DNA of 28,773 bases from positions 1 through 28,773 of the forward strand of contig CAZLLV010000348.1 in assembly GCA_964560325.1 (NCBI GenBank), in the 5' to 3' direction. Under the pieces are notes generated by a model. The model saw nothing but the letters and a program-made list of their open reading frames with translations. It was not told where the DNA came from and made no database searches. The stretch comes from CAZLLV01 sp964560325. GTDB taxonomy: Bacteria > Acidobacteriota > Thermoanaerobaculia > Multivoradales > DATKCC01. A program made the translations under genes and the position numbers. Below are positions 1 to 8,133 of this stretch, piece by piece (the stretch's first letter is position 1; each line of letters opens with the position of its first letter).

Positions 1-1070
1 AGGTAGAGGCAGACCTGGGCGAGGGCGAGCTCGCCCTCGGGGCTCCCCAGGCGGTGGTAGGCGTCCCAGCCGGCGAGCGCCTGGGGCAGGGCCGCCGGGT
101 CGGCCAACCCCACGTCCTCGCTCGCGAAGCGGACCATCCGCCGGGCTAGGTAGAGCGGGTCCTCCCCCGCCGCGAGCATCCGAGCGAGCCAGTATAGAGC
201 GCCGTCGGGATCGCTCTCCCGGAGCGACTTGTGCAGCGCCGAGATCAGGTTGAAGTGCTCCTCGCCTGCCTTGTCGTAAAGCAGCGTCTTGCGGCGCTCG
301 ACCCGGCGGACGGCCTCGGCGTCGAGCCGCGGCGCTCCGCCCTCCCCGGCGGCCTCCCGAGAGCGCTCGACCGCGTCCGTCGCCGCGAGCTCCAGCAGGT
401 TGAGCGCTCGGCGGGCATCGCCCGAGGCGAGCTGGGCGATCGCTTCGAGCGCCTCCGGCTCCGCCTCGACCTTCAGCTCCCCCAGCCCCCGTTCCGGCTC
501 GGCGAGCGCCCGGGCGAGCAGCCGGGTCAGCGCTTCGGTCGAGAGCGGCTCGAGCACGACCACCCGGCAGCGCGAGAGCAACGCCCCGTTGAGCTCGAAC
601 GACGGGTTCTCGGTGGTGGCGCCGACCAGCACGATGTCGCCGCGCTCGACGTAGGGCAGGAAGGCGTCCTGCTGCGCCCGGTTGAAGCGGTGGATCTCGT
701 CGACGAAGAGGAGGCTGCGCTGCCCCGTCGCCTTGCGGATGCGCGCGGCCCCGGCCATCACCTCCTTGACCTCTTTGATGCCGGAGGTGACCGCCGAGAA
801 CTGGACGAAGCGGAGCGCCGTGCGGTGCGCGATGATGTGCGCCAGGGTGGTCTTGCCGGTGCCGGGCGGCCCCCAGAAGACGAGCGAGGGCACTCGCCCC
901 TCGTCGATCGCCCGCCGCAGGAAGCTCCCCTCCCCCACCACCGCCTCCTGCCCCACCACCTCGGAAAGCCCCGCCGGCCGCATCCGCTCCGCCAACGGCG
1001 TCCCGGCGGGCGCCGTCCCGCCGCCCTCGCCCGCCTCGGACGGCGGAAGCTGATCGTCGAACAGGCTCAA
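1..1070 (-). CDS. rarA: RarA/MgsA-type replication-associated AAA+ ATPase, C-terminus cut by window edge
   Basis: AAA+ ATPase of the RarA/MgsA/WRNIP1 family, which acts at stalled replication forks. The reading frame is open from the window edge to a TTG at 1070-1068. That start gives MSLFDDQLPP, the usual RarA N-terminus (SLFD), and its TTG overlaps the TGA of the upstream icd gene (TTGA), suggesting translational coupling. Visible motifs are Walker A GPPGTGKTT (about 870-845), Walker B FVDEIHRFN followed by QQDAFLPYVE, and sensor-1-like VGATTENPSFELN ending in LLSRCRV. Further on, the SGDARRALNLLE and HKSLRESDPDGALYWLARML segments are characteristic of RarA and separate it from RuvB or DnaX. 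About 356 codons are present; the full family length is about 430-450, so the C-terminal tetramerisation part lies off the window. Identification is firm; the TTG start is likely. Confidence 0.93.
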   Translation of the reverse strand, partial: MSLFDDQLPPSEAGEGGGTAPAGTPLAERMRPAGLSEVVGQEAVVGEGSFLRRAIDEGRVPSLVFWGPPGTGKTTLAHIIAHRTALRFVQFSAVTSGIKEVKEVMAGAARIRKATGQRSLLFVDEIHRFNRAQQDAFLPYVERGDIVLVGATTENPSFELNGALLSRCRVVVLEPLSTEALTRLLARALAEPERGLGELKVEAEPEALEAIAQLASGDARRALNLLELAATDAVERSREAAGEGGAPRLDAEAVRRVERRKTLLYDKAGEEHFNLISALHKSLRESDPDGALYWLARMLAAGEDPLYLARRMVRFASEDVGLADPAALPQALAGWDAYHRLGSPEGELALAQVCLY

Positions 1071-2074
1071 CCGCGTTCCAGCGAAGCCACCACCGCGTCC
1101 GCGAAACCGGAGGTCGACGCCTCGCCGCCCAGGTCCTTCGTCAAGATCTTCTGCTCGACCACGACGTGGCGCAGGGCCTGCCCCACGCGGCCGGCGACCT
1201 CCATCTTGCCCATGTGCCGGAGCATCAGGATCGCCGAGCGCATGAGCGCCATCGGGTTGGCGACGTTCTGCCCGGCGATGTCGGGCGCGCTGCCGTGAAC
1301 CGCCTCGAAGACCGCGCCCTTCTCGCCGATGTTCGCCCCCGCCACCACGCCCAGCCCGCCGACGAGCCCGGCCGCGAGATCGGAGACGATGTCGCCGTAC
1401 AGGTTCTCGAGCAGCAGGATGTCGTAGTCCTCCGGCCGCAGCACGAGCTGCATGCAGAGCGCGTCGATGATCCGGTCGTCCGCCTCGATGTCCGGGTAGT
1501 CCTTCGACACCGTCCGGAAGCACTCCAGGAAGAGGCCGTCGGAGAGCTTCATGATGTTCGCCTTGTGGACGGCGGTGACGCGCTTCCTGCCGTTGGCGCG
1601 CGCGTACTCGAAGGCGTACTTGGCGATGCGCGTCGACGCCTTCTCGGTGATGATCTTCAGGCTCTCGACGACGCCCGGCACGACCGTGTGCTCGAGGCCG
1701 CTGTAGAGCCCTTCGGTGTTCTCGCGCACGACCACCAGGTCGACGTTCTCGAAGCGGTGGGGGATTCCGGGGAGCGTGCGCACCGGGCGCACGTTGGCGT
1801 AGAGCACCAGCTCCTGGCGCAGCCGCACGTTGACCGACTTGAAGCCCTTGCCGACCGGGGTCGTGACGGGGCCCTTGAGGGCGATGCCGTTCCTGCGGAT
1901 CGACTCGAGGACCTGCGGCGGCAGCGGGTCGCCGTGTTTCTCGATCGCGTCGGCGCCGGCGATCTGGACGTCGTATTCGAAGTCGGCGCCGGCGGCGTCG
2001 AGGACCCGGCGCGTCGCCTCGGTGACCTCGGGACCGATTCCGTCGCCCGGGATGAGTGTGATCGTCGTCGTCAT
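1067..2074 (-). CDS. icd: NAD-dependent isocitrate dehydrogenase (short homodimeric type)
   Basis: Isocitrate/isopropylmalate dehydrogenase family; oxidative decarboxylation of isocitrate to 2-oxoglutarate in the TCA cycle. The protein is 335 aa, the short form typical of NAD-IDHs. It opens with TLIPGDGIGPEV. The substrate loop reads FKSVNVRLRQEL: the Ser-x-Asn-Val-x-Leu-Arg pattern favours isocitrate over isopropylmalate. The catalytic Tyr region is RENTEGLYSGLEH, the Lys region VHKANIMKLSDGLF, and the metal-binding aspartates lie in DDRIIDALCMQLV and NLYGDIVSDLAAG. The cofactor loop HGSAPDIAG has Asp-Ile where NADP enzymes have Lys-Tyr, so NAD is predicted. A TATACT box ends 9 nt before the ATG with no Shine-Dalgarno between them, so the mRNA may be leaderless. 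rarA starts at its stop codon. Homoisocitrate dehydrogenase is a less likely alternative. Confidence 0.93.
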   Translation of the reverse strand: MTTTITLIPGDGIGPEVTEATRRVLDAAGADFEYDVQIAGADAIEKHGDPLPPQVLESIRRNGIALKGPVTTPVGKGFKSVNVRLRQELVLYANVRPVRTLPGIPHRFENVDLVVVRENTEGLYSGLEHTVVPGVVESLKIITEKASTRIAKYAFEYARANGRKRVTAVHKANIMKLSDGLFLECFRTVSKDYPDIEADDRIIDALCMQLVLRPEDYDILLLENLYGDIVSDLAAGLVGGLGVVAGANIGEKGAVFEAVHGSAPDIAGQNVANPMALMRSAILMLRHMGKMEVAGRVGQALRHVVVEQKILTKDLGGEASTSGFADAVVASLERG

Positions 2075-2083
2075 GGCCGGGCG

Positions 2084-2110
2084 AGTATATGGGCTGGGCG
2101 GGCGTTACAA
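2084..2110 (-). promoter_or_regulatory. Putative icd promoter, leaderless configuration
   Basis: On the minus strand TTGTAA (2110-2105) is followed after 15 bp by TATACT (2089-2084). The -35-like hexamer contains the TAA stop of the upstream gene. Only 9 nt separate the -10 box from the icd ATG, so initiation would fall at or within a few bases of the start codon. The 15-bp spacer is short, so the -35 assignment is weaker than the -10. Confidence 0.5.
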
Positions 2111-3190
2111 CCTGGCCAGGTCGACCAGCCCCTCGCCGGAGAAGACCTCCGAGAGAGCGCGCACCGAGGCGCCCCGCTCGTAGTCGAAGCAGAGGTCGCC
2201 GCGGTCGAGGCGGCCGGGAGTCCCGCGGTCGCGGTAGAGCACCACCACCCGTGGCCCCGCCCGCACCAGGTCGCCCATCCCGACCGCTTCCGCGCTCCCG
2301 CCGTCGTCCGACCACTCCGGCCCATCGTTCAGGTCGACCGAGGTCCACTCCAGGCTGCGGCGGCTCTCGCCGCCGGCCCGGATCACCTGCCCGACGAGCT
2401 GTACGCGCGAGAAGGCGAGGCGCTGCCGGGCGAGGGCGCTCAGGCGGGCGGTCAGCGCCGGATCGGGAGAGGGCGGCGGTTCGAGCTGGGTGAGGCCGAA
2501 GGCGAGCGAGGCCGGTCCCGCGGCGCCCGGCAGCGCCGCGTACACGGTGGGGAACCGGTCGACCGCTTCCGGCAGAGCGTCGGCGCCGATCGAGACGAAG
2601 CGCTCCTCGGCGGTGAGCGCGTCCTCGTCGGCGAACAGCTCGATCCGCACCTGGAAGCGCTGGGTCCCGAAGGCGCGTTCGCCGGCCGCCACCTCCTCGC
2701 GCGCCAGCGCGTCGCTGAACTTCGGGTCGAGCCGCCCCTGGACGCTCCAGTCGGAGGGCCACTCGGGGCGGAAGAACTCGGTGAAGTGGAAGCGGTCGAG
2801 CTGCGCCGCCTCTTCGATCTCGACGTAGGGCGAAAAGCCCTCGACCGAGAACCAGAAGACCCTGAGCGCCCGCTGCCGGTCCCAGGGGCGCAGCGTCTCG
2901 TCCGGCACGCGCTCGCCGCCGATCTCGAGCGCCGGCGCCCGCGTGTAGTAGACCGGCTCGCCCCCGCGGTCGCGCGCCTCGAGCACCGCGTGGAGAGTGA
3001 ACTCGCCGCCCGCCTCGATCTCCACCGGCCCGACGACGGCCACCTCGGCCCCGGCCGGCATCACCGCCACGTGGGAGCCGATCAGCTCGGGCGCCAGGCT
3101 CTCTTTCGCGGCCGGCCAGAGGGCGAACGCCAGGACCACGACGGACACGACCGCGCCCACCGTCCAGAGGATCTTCTTCTCGGCCGACAC
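2105..3190 (-). CDS. Unknown membrane-anchored protein
   Basis: A 361-aa protein of no family I recognise. Residues about 6-27 (ILWTVGAVVSVVVLAFALW) form a single N-terminal membrane anchor or uncleaved signal. The rest is a soluble, probably periplasmic domain rich in beta-type segments, for example VAVVGPVEIEAGGEFTLHA and VLRVFWFSVEG-like stretches, with no obvious catalytic motif or cysteine pair. The GTG start lies 7 bp after the stop of the upstream 945-aa TPR gene, so the two are very probably co-transcribed and may work together. Its TAA stop is embedded in the predicted icd promoter. The open frame, high GC3 and tight spacing make it a real gene; its role is unknown. Confidence 0.75.
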   Translation of the reverse strand: MSAEKKILWTVGAVVSVVVLAFALWPAAKESLAPELIGSHVAVMPAGAEVAVVGPVEIEAGGEFTLHAVLEARDRGGEPVYYTRAPALEIGGERVPDETLRPWDRQRALRVFWFSVEGFSPYVEIEEAAQLDRFHFTEFFRPEWPSDWSVQGRLDPKFSDALAREEVAAGERAFGTQRFQVRIELFADEDALTAEERFVSIGADALPEAVDRFPTVYAALPGAAGPASLAFGLTQLEPPPSPDPALTARLSALARQRLAFSRVQLVGQVIRAGGESRRSLEWTSVDLNDGPEWSDDGGSAEAVGMGDLVRAGPRVVVLYRDRGTPGRLDRGDLCFDYERGASVRALSEVFSGEGLVDLARL

Positions 3191-3197
3191 GGCGGGA

Positions 3198-6035
3198 TCA
3201 GCGGACCGGCTCGAGCTCGGCGAGCCGAGCCACCACGTCGCGGTAGTTGGTGTTGATCCCGTAGAGGTCGACGAAGGTGTGGTAGGCGGCCATCCGGTCC
3301 CCGGCCGACACCAGCGCCTCGCCCAGGTCGTAGAGCAGGCCGGAGCGGTCGTCGTCCGAGATGTCGGGGGCGTCGAGCCCGCGCTTGTACCACTTCACCG
3401 CCAGCTCCGGGAGCCCCTTCTCGGTGAAGCAGAGACCGAGCATCGAGGCGCACGAGACCACGTAGGCCGGCTCGCGGGCGGCGAGCTGGAACTCGCCGAT
3501 CGCCTCGTCGAGCAGCCCCATCTCCCGATAGGCGATCCCGAGGTTGTAGTGGGTATCGAAGTCCTCCGGAGAGAGGTTCTCCGCGACCCCGCGCTTGAAC
3601 CCCTCGACGATCTCCTCGAGCGACTGCTCCCCCGCCTCGACCACCACCAGGTCGTCGTCGATCCCCTCCTCGGCCGAGAGCTCCTGCTCCAGCTCGGCGC
3701 CGAGGTCGAAGAAGTCCGCATCCTCGGCGAAGGCGTCGTCGTCGGCCGGCGGCGCCGCGGCGACCTCGTCGAGCCAGCTCACGCCGGTGTCTTCGAGGCT
3801 CGCCATGGGCTCGACGGATTCGGCGGACGTGGCGGACGCGGCGGACGCGGGAGGGAGCTCGGCGGGGGCGCCCGTGCTGACGTCGATCTCGGCGCGCAGG
3901 CTGTCGCCGAGAGCGCGGAGGGGGTCGACGCGGGCTCCGGCCGCGGGGGGCGGAGCGGGCGCGGCGAGGGGCGGCGCCGGCAGGGGCTCCGGCGGCGGCG
4001 CGGCCGGCTCGGCGGCCACGGCATCCGACGGCTTCTTCTTGCGGCGGAGGAACTGGCCGGAGAGCTGTGCCAGGATCGAGTCGACGTCGCGGCGGGCCCG
4101 GGGCGGTGCCGCGGGCGGCGGCTCTTCGACCGGCGGTCGTTGCTCGGGGACCGGGGGCACTTCGACCGGCGGCTCTTCCTCGACCTCGGGCTCCTCCACC
4201 GGCGGCTCTTCTTCGACCTCCGGCGGCGGCTCGATCTCCCGCGCGGCGGTCGCCGCCACGGCGGGCGCTTCGGGCTCCGGCGCGACCAGCAGGTCGTCGT
4301 CCAGATCGAGGTCGAGATCCTCCTCCGTGATCGGCGCTGGCCCGGCAAGCTCGGCGAGCTCGGCCGCGGGCTCCCCCGGCTCTTCGGCGGGCTCGGCGGC
4401 GGCCTGTGCGTCCAGCCCGACCGGCGCCTCGATCCGCGGCGCGCCGTCCTCGTGCACGGTGTAGCCGCTTTCGACCAGCCGCTCGCGCAAGTCGGGCCAG
4501 ATCTCCTCGTCCCCCAGCTCGGCGGCGATCTCGGCCATCCGTCCGGCGACCGCCACCACCCGCTCGTGCCGGCCGGCGTCGAGATGGAGGCCGACCATCA
4601 GCGAGTAGCCTTCGAGGTTGCGCGGCTCGCGCTGGAGGAGCTCGGCGAGCCGCTCGAGCGCCTTCTCCACGATGCCGTAGCGAGCCAGCACCTCGGCCTC
4701 GGTGAGGAGATCCTCCACCTCGTCCTCGCCGTGGGCGTGGACCTCGGCGGCGGTGCGCTCCAGGAGGTCGTGGTCGATCTCCGGCGGGGCCTCCTCGGCG
4801 AGGTCGAGCTCCAGCTCGAAGGTCCCGGTGCCGGTCTCGACCAGCTCGCCGCCGACCGCCTCGTCTCGCGCCTCCTCCACCTGCGGCTCCGTGCCGGCCG
4901 AGGCCTCGGCCGGCGGCGGGGCCCCGGGAGCGGCCGGCGCCTCCGCCTCGCTCCACGCGGCGCCCCGGCGGCCCCGGTCTTCCATCATGTCGGCGGGCGG
5001 CGTCACCAGGCTCGACGAGGTGTCGTCGTCGAGGTCGAGGTCGAACTCGAACGCCTGCGGCTCCAGCGGCTCCAGCGGCTCCAGCGGCTCCAGGTCGTCG
5101 AGCTCGAGACCGTCCGGCGGCGCCGGGGCGGGGACCGCCTCCTCGGCCGGCGGCTCGGAGACGGCGGCTTCCGCCTGCGCGATCGCCTCCGACACGTCGA
5201 CGGTCGCCGGATCGTCGAGCAGCTCGACCGTGGGCGGCTCCGGATCGGCCGCGGGCGGCTCCGGATCGGCGGCCGGGGGTTCCGGCGCCACGGGCGGGCG
5301 GCTTTCGAGGCCGGCGATCTTCGCCACCCGCTCCGCGTTCGGGTTGCGGTCGGCGGCGAGCGACAGGAAGCTCGCCGCCGCGGCCACGTGGCCACGCTCC
5401 TTGAGCTTGAGGACCGCGTCGGTGACGAAGCCCAGATCCTCGGCATCCACGTCGAGGGCGCGCTCGTAGACCCGCGCCGCCTCGACGCCCCGGCCGTGCT
5501 CGAGCATCAGGTCGGCGATCGCCCGGTAGGCGCCCATCGCTTCGGCGGTCCGACCCTCCTGCTGGTAGAGCTCGGCCAGCTTGACCTGGTGGGAGGGATC
5601 TTCCGGCTCGAGCTCCGCCATCCGGCGGTAGATCGAAATCGCCTGCCCGATGCGGTCGTGCTTGAGGTAGTAGTCCGCCAGGACCTGGTACTGCGTGCGG
5701 GCTTCGTTGACCAGCCCCTGGCGGTGGTACAGGTCGGCGAGCTGCTCGTAGACCTCGAGGAGGGTGGGGTCGATCTTGATGATCTTCTTGTAGATCGCGA
5801 TCGACTTGACGAAGAAGCCGTCCTCGGCGTACTGCTCCGCGATCTGCGTGAAGAGGTCGATCGCCTCGCTGTTCCGGTTGATGCGGGCGTAGAGGTCCCC
5901 GACCCGGTTCAGCGTCGAAATGTCGTTCGGGTTCTCGGCGAGGAGCTTGCGGTACTCCTTGATCGCCGACTCGATCTTGCCGCGGGAGACGTACTTCTCC
6001 GCACTCTGGACCACCCGCTCCCGCGAGACCGCCAT
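3198..6035 (-). CDS. Large TPR protein with acidic, proline-rich linkers
   Basis: A 945-aa tetratricopeptide scaffold with no signal peptide or membrane span visible, so probably cytoplasmic. Residues about 1-250 are consecutive TPR units (for example AIKEYRKLLAENPNDISTLN and AIAIYKKIIKIDPTLLEVYE type). About 255-420 is low-complexity Pro/Glu/Ala sequence with internal repeats. About 430-520 carries a further helical TPR-like unit (ALERLAELLQREPRNLEGY). About 530-790 is again acidic and proline-rich, and 800-945 is a C-terminal TPR block (HYNLGIAYREMGLLDEAIGEF). Short acidic motifs of the FDLDLDDD type recur in the linkers, as in FimV-like or polar scaffold proteins. GGAGG precedes the ATG by 9 nt. 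It lies downstream of rplS and 7 bp before the membrane-anchored unknown gene. The family name and function are not known. Confidence 0.85.
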   Translation of the reverse strand: MAVSRERVVQSAEKYVSRGKIESAIKEYRKLLAENPNDISTLNRVGDLYARINRNSEAIDLFTQIAEQYAEDGFFVKSIAIYKKIIKIDPTLLEVYEQLADLYHRQGLVNEARTQYQVLADYYLKHDRIGQAISIYRRMAELEPEDPSHQVKLAELYQQEGRTAEAMGAYRAIADLMLEHGRGVEAARVYERALDVDAEDLGFVTDAVLKLKERGHVAAAASFLSLAADRNPNAERVAKIAGLESRPPVAPEPPAADPEPPAADPEPPTVELLDDPATVDVSEAIAQAEAAVSEPPAEEAVPAPAPPDGLELDDLEPLEPLEPLEPQAFEFDLDLDDDTSSSLVTPPADMMEDRGRRGAAWSEAEAPAAPGAPPPAEASAGTEPQVEEARDEAVGGELVETGTGTFELELDLAEEAPPEIDHDLLERTAAEVHAHGEDEVEDLLTEAEVLARYGIVEKALERLAELLQREPRNLEGYSLMVGLHLDAGRHERVVAVAGRMAEIAAELGDEEIWPDLRERLVESGYTVHEDGAPRIEAPVGLDAQAAAEPAEEPGEPAAELAELAGPAPITEEDLDLDLDDDLLVAPEPEAPAVAATAAREIEPPPEVEEEPPVEEPEVEEEPPVEVPPVPEQRPPVEEPPPAAPPRARRDVDSILAQLSGQFLRRKKKPSDAVAAEPAAPPPEPLPAPPLAAPAPPPAAGARVDPLRALGDSLRAEIDVSTGAPAELPPASAASATSAESVEPMASLEDTGVSWLDEVAAAPPADDDAFAEDADFFDLGAELEQELSAEEGIDDDLVVVEAGEQSLEEIVEGFKRGVAENLSPEDFDTHYNLGIAYREMGLLDEAIGEFQLAAREPAYVVSCASMLGLCFTEKGLPELAVKWYKRGLDAPDISDDDRSGLLYDLGEALVSAGDRMAAYHTFVDLYGINTNYRDVVARLAELEPVR
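5058..5093 (-). repeat. 9-bp tandem repeat, four units, coding (Leu-Glu-Pro)4
   Basis: Four perfect copies of cggctccag in a row inside the TPR gene; on the coding strand they encode Leu-Glu-Pro four times in the linker that follows the first TPR block. Because the unit is a multiple of three, length changes by slippage would stay in frame. Confidence 0.9.
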
Positions 6036-6105
6036 CAGGCAGGGCCTCCGAACCGACCGGCCGAGAACGCGACGGCGGCACCGGGCAGGGCTCCGCTCGG
6101 CGGCG

Positions 6106-6136
6106 AACGCCGCGCCGCCGGCAGCCGGCCGGCGTT
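6106..6136 (-). terminator. GC-rich hairpin downstream of rplS, possible terminator
   Basis: AACGCCG (6106-6112) pairs with CGGCGTT (6130-6136), with a further GCCGGC-type pairing inside the loop. It lies between rplS and the TPR gene. There is no U-tract, so it could be a Rho-independent-like pause or simply structured spacer. Confidence 0.35.
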
Positions 6137-6170
6137 CGGGGGGTCGGCGGAACAGCTCACGACGGTGCTC

Positions 6171-6524
6171 TCACCTCGCGTCCTGCCGCTCCTCGATCCG
6201 GGCCGCCTTGCCGCGCAGCCCCCGCAGGTAGTAGAGCTTCGCCCGGCGCACCTTGCCGCGCCGCACGACCTCGATCTTGTCGACGTTCGGCGAGTGCAGC
6301 GGGAAGACACGCTCGACCCCGATGCCGCCGCTGATCTTGCGCACGGTGAAGGTCTCCCGGGTGCCGCCGCCCTTGCGGCCGATCACCACGCCCTGGAAGA
6401 CCTGGATGCGCTGCTTGTCGCCTTCGACGACGCGCACGTGGACGCGCAGGGTGTCGCCCGGCCGGAAGTCCGGCACGGTGTCCTGGCGGAGGTACTGCTT
6501 CTCCACTTGCTGGAGCTCGTTCAT
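6171..6524 (-). CDS. rplS: 50S ribosomal protein L19
   Basis: Ribosomal protein bL19 of the large subunit, located at the 30S-50S interface. It is 117 aa, the usual length. The core RPGDTLRVHVRVVEG, then IQVFQGVVIGRKGGG, ETFTVRKISGGIGVERVFPLHSP and the basic C-terminal GKVRRAKLYYLRGLRGKAARI are all present. AGAGGA lies 8 nt before the ATG. It closes the classical rpsP-rimM-trmD-rplS cluster but stands 79 bp from trmD and has its own promoter overlapping the trmD stop codon, so it is probably expressed both from the operon and independently. Confidence 0.98.
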   Translation of the reverse strand: MNELQQVEKQYLRQDTVPDFRPGDTLRVHVRVVEGDKQRIQVFQGVVIGRKGGGTRETFTVRKISGGIGVERVFPLHSPNVDKIEVVRRGKVRRAKLYYLRGLRGKAARIEERQDAR

Positions 6525-6578
6525 GACTCGTATCCTCTCTCGGCTCGCCTCGGCCGGCTTCTCGTCCGGCGAAGGCTG

Positions 6579-6607
6579 ATTATTTCCAATCTTTATGCGG
6601 GGTTCAA
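6579..6607 (-). promoter_or_regulatory. Putative sigma-70-type promoter of rplS
   Basis: Minus-strand TTGAAC (6607-6602), a 17-bp spacer, then AATAAT (6584-6579), which matches five of six bases of TATAAT. This AT-rich stretch stands out in its GC-rich surroundings. The -35 box overlaps the TGA of trmD. Initiation near 6572 would leave a leader of about 48 nt before rplS. Confidence 0.6.
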
Positions 6608-7359
6608 GCCCGCTCCCCGGGCTCTCGGATCTCGTCGAGCCGCTCGAGCTCGCGGCGCTGGTCGGCGTCGAGCGTCGTTTCGTCGAGCGCCCGGATCAGA
6701 TCGGGGCGCTTCGCGAACGTCGCCCGCAACGCCTCGAGCGCGCGCCAGCGGTCGATCTCCGCGTGGTTGCCGGACAACAGCACCTCGGGCACCTCCATCC
6801 CCTCGACCACCGGCGGCCGCGTGTAGTGCGGGTAGTCGAGCAGCCCGCTCCGGAAGCTGTCCTCTTGCACGCTCTTCGCGAGCCCGACCACCCCCGGCAC
6901 CTGGCGCGACAGCGCCTCGATCAGGACCATCGCCGGCAGCTCGCCGCCGGAGAGCACGTAATCGCCGATCGACAGCTCCTCGTCGACCACCGAGAGCCGC
7001 ACCCGCTCGTCGATCCCTTCGTAGCGCCCGCACAGGAGCACCAGGTCGCCGCGGCCGGCGAGCTCGCGCACCCGGTCGTCGTCGAGCCGGCGCCCCTGGG
7101 GCGACAGCAGCACCCGGTGCGGCCGTCTCTCGCCCGACACCGCGCGGACGGCGCGGATCCAGGGCGGCGCCGTCATCACCATCCCGCCGCCGCCGCCGTA
7201 CGGCTCGTCGTCGACGCTGCGGTGGCGGTCGTCCGTGTGCTCGCGCAGGTCGTGCACGGCCACCGACAGCAGCTCACGCTCGATCGCCTTGCCGACCAGG
7301 CTGGTCGACAGAAACGGCGTGAACAGCTCCGGAAAGATGGTCAGGACTTCGATGCGCAT
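6604..7359 (-). CDS. trmD: tRNA (guanine-37-N1)-methyltransferase
   Basis: SPOUT-family, SAM-dependent enzyme that makes m1G37 in tRNAs reading CNN-type codons and so prevents frameshifting. At 251 aa it has the normal length. It begins MRIEVLTIFPELF. The trefoil-knot SAM site is visible as LLCGRYEGIDERV and IGDYVLSGGELPAMVLIEA, with LSPQGRRLDD before it and DYPHYTRPPVVEGMEVPEVLLSGNH after it. Its start lies inside the end of rimM (19-bp overlap), indicating translational coupling. It is followed by rplS with a separate promoter. Confidence 0.98.
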   Translation of the reverse strand: MRIEVLTIFPELFTPFLSTSLVGKAIERELLSVAVHDLREHTDDRHRSVDDEPYGGGGGMVMTAPPWIRAVRAVSGERRPHRVLLSPQGRRLDDDRVRELAGRGDLVLLCGRYEGIDERVRLSVVDEELSIGDYVLSGGELPAMVLIEALSRQVPGVVGLAKSVQEDSFRSGLLDYPHYTRPPVVEGMEVPEVLLSGNHAEIDRWRALEALRATFAKRPDLIRALDETTLDADQRRELERLDEIREPGERA

Positions 7360-7916
7360 GCTTCGACCAAGCCTTCCGGCAGCTCCAGCTCGATCCGCCC
7401 GCCCTCCCCCCCTCCCTCGGGACCGGCCGGCACGACGCTCTTGACCAGCGCGCGGGCGAACGGGATCAACAGCCGCCGCGAGCCGTCCCGGACCTCGAGG
7501 AGCACCCCCCCGCCGTCCTCCGTCACCCCGACCACCTCGCCCAGGTCGCCCTCGCGGGCGTCGTGGCAGCGGCAGCCGAGGAGCTGGAAGTAGTACCAGG
7601 TGTCTTCGGGCGGCTCCGGCACCTCGTCGCGCGGCACCTCGAGCACCGTCCCGCGCAGCGACTCCGCCGCGTCGCGGTCGGCGACGCCCTCGAAGCGGAC
7701 CAGCAGCCGGCTCTTGTGGGGACGGACCGTTTCGACGGTGAGGACGCGCGGGCCCGTGGGCCGCGCCGACCGGAGCCGCGCACCCGGGGCGAAGCGCCCC
7801 TCGACCTCCGAGTACGGCTCGACCGATACCTCGCCCCGCACCCCGTGCGCGGCGTGGACCCGGCCGACTTCTACGGTCTGATCAGAGGTCGTCTTCTTCG
7901 AGGATCTCGAGCTCAT
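7341..7916 (-). CDS. rimM: 16S rRNA processing protein RimM
   Basis: Assembly factor for the 30S head; binds S19 and helps 16S rRNA maturation. The protein is 191 aa (family about 165-185). After a 14-residue Ser/Lys/Thr-rich start comes the signature VEVGRVHAAHGVRGEVSV, then RFEGVADRDAAESLRGTVLEVPRDEVPE; the C-terminal PRC-barrel contains YYFQLLGCRC and LIPFARALVKSVV. No other start codon occurs between the ATG at 7916 and the conserved region, so the 35-bp overlap with the end of khpA appears genuine. The gene overlaps trmD by 19 bp at its other end. Confidence 0.96.
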   Translation of the reverse strand: MSSRSSKKTTSDQTVEVGRVHAAHGVRGEVSVEPYSEVEGRFAPGARLRSARPTGPRVLTVETVRPHKSRLLVRFEGVADRDAAESLRGTVLEVPRDEVPEPPEDTWYYFQLLGCRCHDAREGDLGEVVGVTEDGGGVLLEVRDGSRRLLIPFARALVKSVVPAGPEGGGEGGRIELELPEGLVEACASKS

Positions 7917-8133
7917 AGCGGGCGCCGTCCCTTGCTCCTCGCACGTCGAGCAGGGACCGGAGCGCGCGGGCGGTGCGGCCCTGGCGGCCGATCACCTTGC
8001 CCAGGTCTTCCGGGTCGACGGCCAGCTCGAGCTGCACCGTCCGCCCCTGGGGCACCTCCCAGACTTCGACCTCGTCCGGGTGATCGACCATGGTGCGGAC
8101 CAGGTCTTCGAGCTCTTCACTGATCTGCGGCAC
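7882..8133 (-). CDS. khpA: KH-domain RNA-binding protein KhpA (YlqC family)
   Basis: A small single-KH-domain RNA-binding protein of 83 aa, the usual size. It begins with the family-typical LEDLVRTMVDHPDEVEV and carries the GxxG loop in KVIGRQGRTARALRSLL. In other bacteria KhpA pairs with KhpB and influences cell division and small-RNA biology. The start is GTG at 8133, inside the last codons of rpsP (17-bp overlap), with AAGGA just upstream. It occupies its standard position between rpsP and rimM. Confidence 0.95.
   Translation of the reverse strand: MPQISEELEDLVRTMVDHPDEVEVWEVPQGRTVQLELAVDPEDLGKVIGRQGRTARALRSLLDVRGARDGARYELEILEEDDL

Noticed and set aside
3082..6081. A 999-codon minus-strand frame in a different phase from the TPR gene
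   Set aside because: Arg/Gly/Ala-rich phase shadow; the TPR phase has clear repeats, a good Shine-Dalgarno and proper codon use.
2997..7322. A 1441-codon open frame on the plus strand, antisense to three genes
   Set aside because: Product is low-complexity Arg/Gly/Leu/Val sequence without domains. It arises from the GC-rich third positions of the TPR, rplS and trmD genes on the other strand.
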